Shown here: piece by piece, positions 21,008 to 32,811 of the stretch
Layout of the letters: every line of letters starts with the position of its first letter
Numbering within the stretch: the stretch's first letter is position 1
Origin: Phytophthora hibernalis
Lineage: Eukaryota; Oomycota; Peronosporomycetes; Peronosporales; Peronosporaceae
Assembly (NCBI GenBank): GCA_012656075.1
Contig: JAAKBF010000068.1
Coordinates: forward strand, 186,001-250,000
Direction of reading: 5' to 3'
Length of the DNA: 64,000 nt
Notes under the pieces: model-generated
Database searches by the model: none
Seen by the model: the letters and a program-made list of their open reading frames with translations, nothing else
Told to the model about the DNA's origin: nothing
Program-made: the position numbers and the translations under genes

Positions 21008-21745
21008 ATGGAGAGAAGCGAAGATGAAAACGACGACTACTCAGACGCATCTGTGACGCAAGACGAGATCGGCTCCGATGATGAGAGCCAAGCTCGTAGG
21101 CGCTTACCGTGGACCAAGATTTGGAAGTCGACTAATTCGGATGCTATGAAACTCTTTCGCGACTCACTACCATCTAATAGCACTACAAAAGTGACGAAAT
21201 CCGCTGCACGATTGACCATGCTTTTGACAAAGACTACGACTTAGTCTGTTTTGTGCACACTACGCGTTCCCGTTGTGCCAAGTGCACATCAAAGCGGTGT
21301 CGTGTTCAATACGACGACGACAACACTGGTGCTGACACCGACGAGAAATGTCCTGCTCGTTACCGGTTTAATTCGTGTTTATCCTCAGGAGCTAGAGAGG
21401 TCTATGCACCGGGTGAACATTTCATGGAAAACGACGGCTCGTCTAGACCCGTTCAACAAAACCTGAACTATCAAATGAAAGCTTTCATCACTGATAAACT
21501 CAGTTCCGACCACAAGACGACGGCTGCTAAGTTATTTGCGGCCATTTCTGCAATGGTGGAATCCAAGGACATGTCAGGCCCTCCACCAAAGGACCAACAA
21601 GTGGTTGACTTTGTCAAATCTTGGCTGCGCGACAATCCAACAAATGCAATGGGGCCTATGATCGAGTTATGTGATGGTCATCTTTACGAACAACAAGATG
21701 TCGCTGCTCTATCCGATCGAGAAATGGTTATTTTATGCGATTCCC
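21008..21745 (+). pseudogene. MULE-type transposase, N-terminal fragment
   Basis: Two plus-strand frames (21008-21244 and 21253-21745), joined by a frame change, encode an acidic N-terminus followed by a Cys-containing zinc-finger-like segment (RCAKCTSKRCRVQYDDD ... CPARYRFNSC) and a region ending near MVILCDSQPD. The arrangement resembles the N-terminus of oomycete Mutator-like transposases; the family assignment is from memory. The catalytic MULE domain is missing: similarity ends about 21745 and unrelated sequence follows. A matching C-terminal type fragment lies at 62748-63417, but the two are not adjacent. Confidence 0.5.
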
Positions 21746-22140
21746 AGCCCGACGCGCGCCCAGGCAGTACAGGCCGGGTCCCCCACCTGGGTGACGACTC
21801 TGTGGCCTTTTCATTAAGAGTGGGTGTGACTTGTGTGCGGCAAATGAAGGATTATGTAGCCTCGACGGCTTCATCGATTGCCGCGAGGCTTGGCCGGGTA
21901 AAACTTCAACCGCGAGGTCTTAGTCTTGGAAGGTGCTTTCGCACCGTGGTGTGTCCTCTTTGAGGGCATGCTGCACGGGCCGATGTGGAGGCCAGGGAGT
22001 ACTTGGGGAAATGTCAATCACCCCGAAAGAGCAGCCAACCATGGCGCTCAACTGTCGATTGAATTCGACCGCGGGAAATGTTAAGAAACATAGTCTCGCT
22101 CCCAATTGGCTGGTTCAGTCGTAGACTAAGTGGGAGAGGA
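21746..22140. other. Unassigned sequence between MULE and LTR
   Basis: An open frame continues to 21963 but shows no recognisable domain. Probably transposon debris. Confidence 0.4.
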
Positions 22141-22460
22141 CGTAGCGGGACTACCAGAAGAGTGACAGGGTCACTCTTATCAGATGGATTCCATGTCACT
22201 TATGGTGTGGAACAACCATGGCCACGTCACCGACGTGCCACAGCCGACAGTTCATATTACATGTGAGAACAAGCTATAGGTTATTTAGACATTGTATTAC
22301 AGGCCGCCAATTTAAGGTACACCTTTAAATACACTCAGTCTCTAAACTACGCTATTCTAATCCCGCAGACCAGGAGCCCGTGAACTGCCGCTCACTAAAA
22401 GTTTGTATACTCTTGAAGCTACGCTTCCTCGAGAAAGGTGCTTGTGTGACCCCCGTCACA
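22141..22460 (+). repeat. Ty3/gypsy LTR (degenerate copy, element I)
   Basis: This 320-bp stretch aligns along most of its length with the LTR at 34747-35055. Shared blocks include CTACCAGAAGAGTGACAG, CACGTCACCGACGTGCCAC and CCGCAGACCAGGAGC, with a terminal CCCGTCACA. The first base of the expected TG is changed to C, and no primer-binding site like the other copy's follows. Confidence 0.75.
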
Positions 22461-24860
22461 ACCACGATGCTATCTCCCGTAAGTTGCGCCGGCAGCCAAT
22501 GAGGCGACCGCTCGGACATGGCTTCGCCGCTCACTTGTTTTTAGGATGGGTCAGAAAGATGAACCCATGCGACCCATGTGTAGTCAGTGGGTTACTCAAC
22601 TTATGTTACGGCGACCATTCCGGCCTAATTTCCTGAAGTGAATCCCGACTCGAAAAACGGACGAAAAACATTTGAAACGTGTTCTCGGATTTTAGAACGG
22701 TTTATCAGTGTTTCAGTATGGGTCCTGTTTCAGGCGAAGATTGGGCGAGGTGGTTGTCGAATAGATTAGCCCAGCGGTCGCTGCCGTATTCTGGCGTAAG
22801 AAAGCGGTCGCACCCAGCGGTCGCACTTGGCGTTAGTTTGACAGTCTACGGTTCGAGCAAACGACATCACTATTTGCAACGATTCCAGCGCTTGCATCGG
22901 CGCCTAGCAAATAGCGTACACTGTTCGAGGGCCGTACAACCCCTCGCGACGCTTGCGCCAGTCTTCTTCACCAGGAAGCCCTTAACCGTGGGAATGTCCA
23001 CAAGCAGCACAGCGGTGCTACCCAGAGAAGTGCTCAGGCGGTCAATAAGCGCGACTCCAGCGTCTTGTCAGCGTCGTTGACCTCCGTGAAGGTCTCTGGG
23101 TACTCCGTCCAACTTCTGCACCCATGTGTCGACCTGCTCGATCTTGCACATGAACTGGATCGTCCAACTTCTTCACCCACGTGTCGGCCTACTCGATCTT
23201 GCACATGAGCTGGATCATGAGCGGCTCGACGGTCGTGACGATGAACTGCGTGTTGCACACCATGCCGCGCAGAGCGATATGAGGTACGGAAGGTTGAAAA
23301 CCCTTGGCTGAAGACGTCAAGACGACGGTCTTCATGGACGGCTTGAAGTTCGGTCCCGCGCGCACACAGCTTTTCCGCGTGGACGCAGCTACCATGGAGG
23401 AGGCGATTAAGCTCGCCCTCCAAGAAGAGTACAGCCATAAGCAGACTGGCACTTCGGTTGTTGAACCAGGTGTCGTCGTGGACAACGAGACAGAGCCCAT
23501 GGACTTGAGATCTGTTGAGATCGGTCCGCTGTTATACATGCGGTGAACTGGGACACTACCAACGAGTGTGTCCCTCGACTTGAGTGGTAAAGAAACCATT
23601 CCGGAAAGCTCAAAGGTCTAGTGGTCGCTCACGCAAGCCGCGGACGTCTAGCCAAGGACCGGTAGTGGTAGGGAAGACCCGATTCTTCGCGATGGGTGCG
23701 CGGGCGGCGCGCACCTCGAAGGCTTTGCGGTTGGGGACTTTTCTCTCGAATTGGCGAAGAGCAACGCTTGGTTGCTGATAGTACACGTGAGTGTACGGGG
23801 ATGTGAATTTCCCTCGGAAGTTTCGATACCTGGGGCGTCAATTGACTTTGTCCGCCGTAGGGGTTTTGCCAACGCTCTGTGTGAGAGCAATGTCATTGGT
23901 CTATATAGACCTGGTCGTCACAGGTTCGAATACCTGCAAAATCTTAAGCCGTACGCGGTGCCACGAACGCATGTCCACTTGGGTTAGCTGCGCCACGAAC
24001 GCACACACCCTGACCATTTGACGTGGTAGACTTTTAGGGGCTAGCAGGCCTCCGGATTCTGACAAAGCATTGGTGAGTAATGTTCCCACCTCTGTCCGGA
24101 ACCGATGCTCCCATGGACGCCGGTGGAATACAACGGAGGCCTCTGTTGCTAACGAACCTGCAACGAGTCCAAGGGTCTTGAATGTCTCCAGAACTGCGAG
24201 GCAAGATTCAATACGAGCATCTTCCATCGCACAAAGTCGATTGCACCGTACGGGCATCGACGGAGTCCGTAAAGGACGACGCTCGTCTATAAGAGGGCGT
24301 AAGCCCACGTGAGACCGGATAGGTCGTGATCGTAGCCAGCGCCGAGGTTGCTAGTGGCACCTCTAGTGTGGGTAACATAGTTCTACACGGGCCGGTACAG
24401 AATCCAGGCGTTGTACCAAGACACGTAACGGCTGTGGATAACACAGGACCACACCAAGAGTCCCGACACAATGTCAGGACTGAAGCTCCAGGAGGAAGCT
24501 CGGAGTCATCGACGACTCCTTCGGCAGCGCCGCCGCCAGAAGAATGTTATCATATCTTCGACGGCGTAAGGTCACGTCCGGGTCTGTCCAGTTGGAGACC
24601 CTTCCGTAGATGTCGGACCTCCTGCACCTCGATGCTATGCGGATCGATAGGGCTCCATGCCCAGAATGTGTGACTACAACACCAGTAGCACGCATCGTTG
24701 TCAGTCGTCTCGCCTCACGGGCTTCGACGGACGTACTGTTGATAAGTACAACCGCTCACGTGAGACCAAGAAAGCCAAGACCGTGGTCAAGGTAGAGGTG
24801 CGTCACGCAGCCTCTAGTGTGTACCACACGGAGTCAAACTAGACTCTTGAAGCCTCCACC
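22461..24860 (+). pseudogene. Ty3/gypsy gag-protease remnant (element I)
   Basis: Heavily mutated plus-strand internal sequence downstream of the LTR copy. The piece at 23304-23546 (VFMDGLKFGPARTQLFRVDA) matches the gag C-terminal region at 35740-35820. The stretch 24070-24600 matches 36360-36870 in the better preserved element II, the post-protease linker. No reverse transcriptase is left. Frames are interrupted many times, so nothing functional is encoded. Confidence 0.65.
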
Positions 24861-25273
24861 AAAACGCCTCTGGACGTGGGTAACCAAGTTCCACGTCAAG
24901 ATGACCGTCGACGACGCCGTCACCGGGACATGTCGGGTCTGGCCTTGTATCAGACCGGAGTCGATACGAACGACTCGGAGCAATTCTCCCTAGGCATGGA
25001 CTGCTCGATGGCGTACCTTTCGATGAGGTCGTACACGGACGTGGTGTCGACGAACACACTGTACCACCTCCCACTGGATCAGCACGGGGCCAATTATGGA
25101 CCTCGTGCCCAGCACAACGTACTGTGCCACCAGACACACGGTCGCCCAGACCTAAACTGAAGAGGAAGTCGCAGGTTGTGCTTCCTGTGTGGGTAACATA
25201 GCTCCACATACCAAGGCGGGTAACGTAGTTCCGCACGAGTCGTAACAATTCGGAAGAGGTGATGCGATTAAGA
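24861..25273. other. Transposon debris
   Basis: Open frames exist on both strands but none carries a recognisable domain. Bounded by gypsy remnant on the left and a piggyBac tail on the right. Confidence 0.4.
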
Positions 25274-25735
25274 AGCGTCGTGCAAGTAGAGCACGCTATC
25301 ACCCAGACGACGGATTCTCGCATGAACAGCGGCGTTCAACGGCTACTTCAGAGACAATGCAAGGTATGCTCCGTCTACAAGCCAGAGGGTAAGAAGAGGG
25401 GGACGTCCACCTACTATTGAGTTCCGTGCTCTCAAAGGCCTCATTACGCTGTGCAACAAGGTGCGCGGTCACGCGAGGAATGAAGGCCTAACATGCTTCC
25501 AGATTTGGCACATGGCCTGGCAGAATGGAGAGTTCGCACCGAAGGCCAGCCATGTTCGCGACAGAGGGCGAGTAACAGAGTAGGGCAGGCTCAGCTAACC
25601 TGTGGTAATGGTATCTTCGTTCGTATTGCTTTCGATTGATATGCGTTGGTATGTTGGCCTTGGTGTTGCTCGCACAAAGGAATAGGCTTGGTTCCCTTTT
25701 AGCTTTTCTCGATATGACGAGATACACGGTATATA
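25274..25735 (+). mobile_element. piggyBac transposase C-terminal tail (copy A)
   Basis: Nearly identical to 40614-41082. It encodes the Cys-rich C-terminal tail of a piggyBac-like transposase (QCKVCSVYKPEGKKRG, then LITLCNKVRGHARNEG and CFQIWHMAWQNGEF) with a frame change between the two parts, followed by about 170 bp of 3' flank ending in a TATA microsatellite. The catalytic domain is absent. Confidence 0.7.
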
Positions 25736-25739
25736 TATA

Positions 25740-26371
25740 TATACGCCTGCGCCGAGCGCACGCAATGATCTTCCAGCATGGCGACGTGCACCGCATCGTT
25801 GAAAGACGTCGGCTGTCTGCGGAAGAGCTCCGTCCGGACCTGACCCGGCCGAACGCCGTCCACGAAGACCGTCACCTCGACGTCCTCAGAGAGGAGCGCC
25901 CCACATAGCGGCCTCGAGGTTCTGCAACACCATGACCTTGTCTTGAAGCGTACGCTTTTCTTGCTTACAGCGCTTGAAGGGCGACCGATAGTGGTAAGCC
26001 ACATTGGCCAAGAGGAACGTCGAACGCAGCGCTTGTTCCATGAACGCCCACAACGTGAAATACCACGGAGACGATGTCTCTCGTGCCATCGCCCATGCAC
26101 GTACATGCCATCCCAGATTGGAAAGCGCGAAGGCGACTTGTGCCCTGGCCTCGTAGAACTGTCCGGCGCTCAGCGCTATCTCGATCTCTCGGATCCAGAA
26201 GACCAGACTGTCTGCTTCTTTGCCGTCAAATGTTGGCACCAACATCTTGACGGGCTTCGTTGTTCCTTGTCGCGCAGCGTACGGAGCAGGACCCGGAAGG
26301 ATCGCCTGCGCCGCACTCTGTGCCTCAGCTCGCATCGTCTCGCGAGCAGCTTCCTGCGCTGCAGCGCTCAC
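25740..26371 (-). pseudogene. Ty3/gypsy gag fragment (element III)
   Basis: Minus-strand gag starting at MSAAAQEAARETMRAEAQ (26371) and containing the retrotransposon-gag core (KMLVPTFDGKEADSLVFWIR, VAFALSNLGWHVRAWAM). Frame changes occur near 25890-26000, and the coding part is cut at the TATA microsatellite at 25735-25745, losing the zinc knuckle and all of pol. Its 5' LTR lies at 26547-26935. Confidence 0.7.
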
Positions 26372-26546
26372 GTGGGCAACCAGCGACGAGCGAATGCTGC
26401 CTCGCCCGCGAGACTAACTATTTTCTCCATCGTAGCCCAGTGGGCTGAGGAAAGTCCGGTCGGGACGGCAGCCGGCTCCTTGAGTCTTCCATGCTTGATT
26501 GTAGTAGTCCGCGCCGTTCGCGGTAGTGACTACAAGTGCCACCAGG

Positions 26547-26935
26547 TGTGACGGGGGTCACACGCACCTTAGCTTTAGAGAAAGCGTTAACGCGATAACC
26601 ACAACAGACGCTTGGCGTTCCTGCTGTAACCTGCAAAGGTCTGGCCTTCCTGTTCAATGTGGTACCGAGTACCAATTGACTTGTGAACTTCCGGGTTAGA
26701 GTTAAACTGATTTATATTAGGAACACAGTTGTAGTTCTGACTACTGCTAACTATCTGCATACTGAATTCCTGTCTAATCTGATCTGTCCAAATGGGAGCC
26801 ACACATTTGATTAATACAACTGACGTACGACTGAAGTTCGGCTTAAGTCCTTGACGTGCCACACACCACGCGTGTGGCGGACACCAATGGTGTGAACCAC
26901 ACCACTGAGAGCACCTGTCAAGTGGCCCCATCACA
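26547..26935 (-). repeat. Ty3/gypsy LTR of element III
   Basis: A 389-bp stretch with TG...CA ends: TGTGATGGGG at 26935 and GTCACA ending at 26547, read on the minus strand. Immediately inside, the minus strand reads CCTGGTGGCACTTGTAGT. Element II has the analogous CTTGGTAGCACTTGTAT after its LTR, so this is the likely primer-binding site. It lies upstream of the gag fragment in the same orientation. Confidence 0.65.
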
Positions 26936-27207
26936 CCTAATGTCTCTGTCTACGCAGTGTCTATTGGCTTCCTATCGTCTCTACCTGTCGTCCCTCTATG
27001 TATCTCCCCATCTACATATCGTACCTATCTCATATTTATCGTGTATATTTATCGTGTCTAAAGCCTATCTATCGACCGCACCTACCTGTCTTGTCTACAT
27101 GTCGACTCTAATACCTATCCCTGTCGTCGTACTATTGTCTCTCATACTATCGTATCTCATACATGTACTACGTCTCTCATACTGTCGTCTGTGATACTAT
27201 TTACCGC
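26936..27207 (+). repeat. Degenerate short tandem repeat (TCTCATACTATCG-like), left block
   Basis: Loose repetition of CTCATACTATCGT/CTACCTATCGTC-like words. It continues on the other side of the hAT element (29699-30070), and a short block of the same kind occurs at 41960-42030. Confidence 0.7.
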
Positions 27208-29698
27208 CAGGGTTTCCTAAAATACTATTGCAATTATATGGAGGACACTCGATGAAATAAATAATGGCGCACCGCTTAAGCAAAGGAGAAAAACATTATT
27301 GCATACATCAGCTTCATGAAATAAGTAATGCATAATATTTCAGTCAAATCTGCTTGCACGCCGTCTGTACCGTCGCAAAAGCGGCGATTCATCTTGAGAA
27401 ACAGGATATTCTCCAGTTGTGCCGGGGCCATAGTTTGTCGGAGAGGAGACAGGACTATTCCAGCTTGGCTGAAGAAACGCTCAGCAATGTTGGAAGTCGG
27501 CGGGATAAACTGCACCAGCTCGTATCTGTTCGGATAAAGCAATATTTATTTCGAAAATAAAACACAGCAAAACCAACATGGCTTACCTCGGTTGATGACG
27601 GTCCAACACTTTCCGTTTCTTGAGTGCTTGCTTGGCGAAACTTAGCTTCTTGGACTTTCCACTAGCTCTGGTCGACTGCGAAGGACTTGGAGCTTGTGAA
27701 GCAAACGGAGCTAGTGCCGCGATGGATTCGCGAGTCACCGGCGAACTTCTCCATTCTGCACCTGTATGGATGCTTTCTCGAACGCTGGAAACTAGACAAT
27801 AGGAGCTCGGGGAGCTAAATAGCTGCCCAGTGACGCCTCTTTCTTCATCAGACTGTCAAAAAGAGTGCGTACGTCGGCCAACGTCAGTCCCCTTTCCTCC
27901 TGCAGCTTCATACTCACCGACTCGAAATCTTTCAGTTCTTCGAAAGCTGGGCGAAGACTCTTCTCCTCCAGCGGTGAGGGCATGTACATCACCATCCGCC
28001 GAGTCCAAGAAGGGCTTGCGCTTGAAGTATCGCTTCACCATGGAGAACGTGAAGGACCACCCGGGTGGCTTGACGAATGACCGGACGCAGCGATGCGTGT
28101 TTACTAAATGTGAAACGCATAAAACGGTAAAACATCATAAAACCTCGATAATGAATAAAATCATGATGTTGCTTACCGTAGCTTTGCCCACTGATTTAGG
28201 CCGCGGAGGAACTTCATGAGATCGTGTATCTTGTCCAGGATATCTCCATGCGTCTCCAGATACTGGATCACTGCAAGGCTCAATCGATGACCGGCGCAAC
28301 CCACCAAAGGTATACCCAGCTTTGTAGCGATGCTGCTATTCACCGAGCAGTTGTTACCGACCAGGAAGAGAACACTGTCAATGCGTCTCGTCACTGGCTT
28401 TAAAATGGCCTTCAAGACGGCGATATGTGCGTCTGCATCGTGATGAGGATCACACTACACGTCTCCTTGTCCAGGAGAGGGACCATTGCCAGTAGACGGT
28501 CTCTTGCTTGCCATCGTGTCCAAACACTGCAATGACCCCACGTAATGTTCACTTTTGAAAGACCACCCGTCAAAGACGATACCGAATTTGGCAGGTAGGT
28601 AATCACTAAGTATACGCAGCACTTCGAGGCACAACGCAGCCATGTAGAGGATCAGCGTGTCGTCACATATTGGTTCCAATGAGGTGTAGCGTCGAGGCAG
28701 CTCATTTCACAAAAGGAAAGTGGTAGGTTCGCGCAGACGAGCCACTCAATCCAACCAAACATATTTGAGCTCTTCTTGTCAACAAATGACAGGAGCGTGC
28801 CATTGTTTCCGCCTCGGAAATTGGCGAGGGTGTCTTCGTAGTCGGGATGCTGTGATAGGACGTGGCTAATCAGGTTGGTAAAGCCACGTTTAACGTCTTG
28901 CTTATGATCTCTGCAGTACCACCGATATCCCTAGCCGTTGGCATAATGGGCCAGTGCCATGTGCCATCGTCACGGTACATCCCGCTTAGCAACGCGTCGA
29001 AGGAGTGTTCCACACGCTTACTGAAGCGATCAATGTGCCAATGCAGTTTGGTTCCATGGTAAACACTCCACCCAAGGAACTTACCATACAAAATCAAATC
29101 CTCCGAGACAGTGGACACCTTGATGTCGTGAAGGTGAATCACAGTGTCAACCTCGTGTCTTGAGAAGGGGTTGAAGAAAAAGGCGGTTTGCCATCCCCAA
29201 AGTGGACCCACCGACCAGCCTGTTCCGGAACTGGTTGCCATCTCGAATCTGGGAGCGGCACCGACAACGGTAATAGCCTACACTCATCATTCTCGTCGAG
29301 AATTGGTTTGAAGAAGACGTCGCAGATCTGCTTTCTTGAGTATCGAGACGTCGGCTTGCTTGTTGGAGATAGGAGAGTGTCCATGCTAAGCGATGAGATT
29401 GAGGAAAGAGCTCGATGAAAAACCTAACGCTGTGTCCAAAGCAGCAGGACTAGAATGGTTGGCTCCAGAGACAGCTCCGAACTTTCATAAATGCTGGCTG
29501 TTGATTGGCTTAAACTCTTATTTGGAAGTGGCAATTGGTAGATATTTGGACAGGTCTTTGACATTGAAATAAGTTATTTCTGGAGTGTTAGCACCGAAAT
29601 AAGTTATTGCATGGGCACAACAGTCGCCCTGAAGTACGTTATTGTATGGCAAAATATGGTCATTATTGATATTGCCATATATGTTTTAGGAAACCCTG
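27208..29698 (-). mobile_element. hAT-family DNA transposon, complete ends
   Basis: Terminal inverted repeats CAGGGTTTCCTAAAA occur at both ends (perfect 15 bp, imperfect beyond). The flanking 8-bp sequences TTTACCGC and TATACCGT match at 6 of 8, as expected for an aged hAT target duplication. The 2491-bp body encodes a broken minus-strand hAT transposase. It was inserted into the degenerate short repeat. Confidence 0.88.
27276..29384 (-). pseudogene. hAT transposase, multiply frame-broken
   Basis: In coding order: a YSRKQICDVFFKPILDEND N-terminus, a BED-type finger remnant (YCRDHKQD ... LISHVLSQHPDY), the segment KFGIVFDGWSFKSEHYV, an RNase-H-like core piece (GCAGHRLSLAV), and the C-terminal dimerisation region (PTSNIAERFFSQAGIVLSPL, LENILFLKMNRRF). 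The last is the hallmark of hAT transposases. The pieces lie in different frames with stops between, so the copy cannot be autonomous as read. Confidence 0.8.
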
Positions 29699-30070
29699 TA
29701 TACCGTCTCTCATACTTCGTATTTCATATTACCGCCCCTCCTACTATCTCGTGTCTACGTATACTCTCTCATACTGTCGTCTATCGTCAGTCATACTATC
29801 GTCTTGCATACTATCATTTCTGATACAATATCGTCTCTCATGTCTATGGTATATCTCTTCCAATCGCTCTACCTATCGTCTATTTCTGCATATACATCAT
29901 ACCATCGTCTCTCATACTTCATATCGTCTCTAATACTATCGGCTGTCGTGCATGTAGTATTGTCCAACATCTACCTAGCGCCTCCCAGCTACCGTCTACG
30001 TCTATCATCTACATATCACCTCTCGTTTACCTAACGTCTCCCCATCATCGCCTTTCGTCAATATTTCGTC
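29699..30070 (+). repeat. Degenerate short tandem repeat, right block
   Basis: Continuation of the TCTCATACTATCG-like repeat after the hAT insertion. Confidence 0.7.
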
Positions 30071-30303
30071 TACCTAGCGTCTTAGTCCTTGGCAACGTTT
30101 AGTCATTAGCGACATGTAGTTTCAGCCAATCGCATGAGCCCAAAACAACATTAGCAACAAAATATGACTGAGCTTATTTTAGCTTTATTGTGGATAAATC
30201 GACACCATGTTTAGTGTGCACAACACCATGTTGACAGATCACTGGACGTCGGCGGCATAAGCGGGAACACATTGCACGTAGCAGAGCCGAGCAGATGCCC
30301 TTG

Positions 30304-30528
30304 GAGCATATCTACCGATTGGCGGCAAAATAGACTATAACATGGTGTTTGTCGGTCATTTGTCAACGTGCTGGTGACCCTTTTCTAGCACGCCCCAAGG
30401 CATCCACACAGGTAAGAGCATCTCCACCGGTTGGCGGCAGAGTAGGCTATAAAATGGCGTTTGTCGGCCATTTGCCAACGTTATGGTGAACCCTTTCTAG
30501 CACGCCCAAGGCATCCACACCGGTAACA
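30304..30528 (+). repeat. Two-copy tandem repeat, about 112 bp
   Basis: Two imperfect direct copies, each running from GAGCAT through TTGGCGGCA and TTTCTAGCACGCCC to CATCCACAC. No coding content is evident. Confidence 0.8.
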
Positions 30529-30849
30529 GCGGCTCCACAGAAAAATGCTGCGATTGGTGCTGCTAGAAGTGCTACAAGACGACGTGGTGGGGGTGTTAAC
30601 CGCTGACATTCTATTTGAATCGATTCTAGATGAGAAGGAGGCGCAGGCGACCTTCTTCGGGCGGTAGAATCCCTTATCATTCTTGCGGTGTGCTGGCAGC
30701 ACTGCTGCTGAGTTTTGTCGACTTCAGCAAAATTCCCGACTATTATGTTGACTTTATGTCGGAATCGTCGCTTCAGCAAAAGTTATTGAGTTTTGGATTT
30801 GATTGGCTACTGTTTCCAAATATTTGGTTTACGAATGTGTGGTTGTCAT

Positions 30850-31480
30850 TCGACTATTGAGATCGAAGATAGCTACACAGTCGATTGTAGATGTCTCACT
30901 TTGGTGTCGACGGGTAAACTTGCGACAGCAGCGTAGCATACGCATTGTTGAAGACTTCATCGGCCATGTTAAGCTGCAGGTCTAATATTCTCCATACATC
31001 AACGGGCAACACTGCTGATTCCTGTACAAGCTGCTGCATGTGCAGCATAACTGTGCGAACCCGTGAGTGCCGCATTTTGTGTTTAGGCTTGATGTCGCGT
31101 TATTTGTTCAGTAGTCGATAAGGGCGTATGCCAGTGTCCTTGTCTCCAAAGAACCACAAGTTCCACATCGTTTTCACATTAGATCGGGCTGGAAACTTCC
31201 AATGCATTGGCACGGAGTGGCAAATTTGACCATCACCCCAGTCCCTGGGGCTGAATGTGGGTCGTTGATCCTCATCTGAGTTTGTTGCGGTATTTTTACT
31301 GCATGTCTAAACGCCAATAATTGTTTGGCGAAACTCTAATGCTAGATTGACTCGAAGTTCATCAATTCGTGCGTCGATATTGCGCAGCAAAACGGGCGCA
31401 ACACCATCAACTACGAAATGATGACCGAAAAACTTAACGCATAATTCGCATGGACACTGTCGCCATCACAGGTGTTCGCT
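30850..31480 (-). pseudogene. Degraded ORF of unrecognised transposon-like protein
   Basis: A long minus-strand frame with only two internal stops. In order it contains CPCELCVKFFGHHFVVDG, an ARIDELRVNLALEFRQTII stretch, HSVPMHWKFPARS, TMWNLWFFGDKDTGIRPYRL, and a helical tail (RVRTVMLHMQQLVQESAV). The W-x2-W-F-F-G and IRPYR motifs are distinctive. They recall DNA-binding domains of the GCR1_C kind seen with Cryptons, but this is only an impression. The minus-strand ORF at 32812-33030 could be its 5' exon. Confidence 0.45.
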
Positions 31481-31656
31481 GGACTGCAGATATGACGGAA
31501 AATGACATTCTCTCGTTTACGTAAGTTATATATGGGATTTCCTGCCGACACGTGGACGGATTGGCTTTTGTTTTTAGGAATCGGCGAGTTCCCCGCCCCT
31601 TGGTGGATACTCACTTACCTTGATTCACTATGGTCTGTCGAGAACCGCGTTGCCGC

Positions 31657-31774
31657 GATGGAAGATCGCAGGACGCTGCAGCAGAAGTGAGGGCAATACG
31701 CGACGTTTGTATCTCCAACGAGACGAGAAAGAAGTACATAAGACACCGGCAATATTCTTGGAATTTTTGGCGTA
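31657..31774 (+). repeat. 118-bp direct repeat, copy 1
   Basis: Identical or nearly so to 31837-31954, offset by exactly 180 bp. The 62-bp spacer between copies includes the ATG of the second copy's frame. Confidence 0.9.
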
Positions 31775-31833
31775 TAAATACCGAGAGCCGACGATAAGTC
31801 GTTGCTCCGATTGGCCAAAACTGTTCTAAGATG

Positions 31834-32243
31834 GCTGATGGAAGATCGCAGGACGCTGCAGCAGAAGTGAGGGCAATACGCGACGTTTGTATCTCCAACG
31901 AGACGAGAAAGAAGTACATAAGACACCGGCAATATTCTTGGAATTTTTGGCGTACAAGCGGAAGACAACGAAGGCAGCAACTTTGAGCGGTTATCGCAGC
32001 GCGACAAAGGATCTGTTCAACATCGGCTACCAAACCCTACACTTAAAGCCAAGAAAACGCAATCGCAGAACAAGTCTGCTCAAACTCACTACTGCGCTGA
32101 GGTTAGCTCGCCAAGCCCACGACACAAGCACGCGCTCGTTGCCGTTCAAGCAGCGAAAGCGCCGGGCCATCACAGACAACACAGCCGCACGATCTTCATC
32201 TGAAGCCTCAGTATTGGTGGTACAGACACCAATACTGCAATAG
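31834..32243 (+). pseudogene. Crypton-like tyrosine recombinase N-terminal fragment
   Basis: The frame begins MADGRSQDAAAEVRAIRDV and, after a frame change and apparent internal loss, continues FLEFLAYKRKTTKAATLSGY followed by RSATKDLFN. The latter resembles the core-binding (SAM-like) domain of Crypton and other eukaryotic tyrosine recombinases. The catalytic R-H-R-Y part is absent. The final 60 residues are basic and then Ala/Ser-rich, with no clear domain. Confidence 0.45.
31837..31954 (+). repeat. 118-bp direct repeat, copy 2
   Basis: Second copy of the repeat at 31657; here it continues into the Crypton-like coding sequence. Confidence 0.9.
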
Positions 32244-32291
32244 GGGGCTACACCCACCATTGACGGCGACAGCAGCACCAACATCAGCAAT

Positions 32292-32580
32292 CTCGACACG
32301 ACCAGCAGCAGCAACACCAGAAATCTCGACACGACTAGAAGCAGCGACGCTAGGCACCAGCAATCGCGACATGACCAGCAGCACCAACGCTAGCAAACCA
32401 GCAGAACCAACGCCAGCTCGACACGACCAGCAGCAGCAACACCAGAAATCTCGACACGACTAGAAGCAGCGACGCTAGGCACCAGCAATCGCGACATGAC
32501 CAGCAGCACCAACGCTAGCAAACCAGCAGAACCAACGCCAGCTCGACACGACCAGCAGCAGCGACGCTAGGCACGAGCAG
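32292..32580 (+). repeat. 125-bp tandem repeat, about 2.3 copies
   Basis: Units beginning CTCGACACGACCAGCAGCAG start at 32292, 32417 and 32542. The repeat is rich in CAG/ACC triplets and lies just after the Crypton-like fragment. Confidence 0.88.
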
Positions 32581-32811
32581 CCTTGACACGACCAGCATAA
32601 ACCTCACGCTCCGTTTACTTGCATGCAACCCAACAGTTTGCACGATAGCGTACTGCTATCAGCCCCCAGCATTGCGGTCTTGCCCCCAGCGGCCGGAGCT
32701 TGTCGTTCTTCAGCTTTTCGCCATGTGCTCGTCCCTATCAATGGCGCCAGCAACACAGCTATTATTGACCAATAGGGAATCGTCGGCGCCAGGGACTTAC
32801 GTTTTCGCAAG

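Noticed and set aside
23905..23945. T-arm-like CAGGTTCGAATACCTG
   Set aside because: No other tRNA arms can be placed around it; it lies in gypsy remnant sequence.
32292..32580. Possible CRISPR-like array
   Set aside because: The units are 125 bp, contiguous and without spacers, in a eukaryotic genome: an ordinary tandem repeat.
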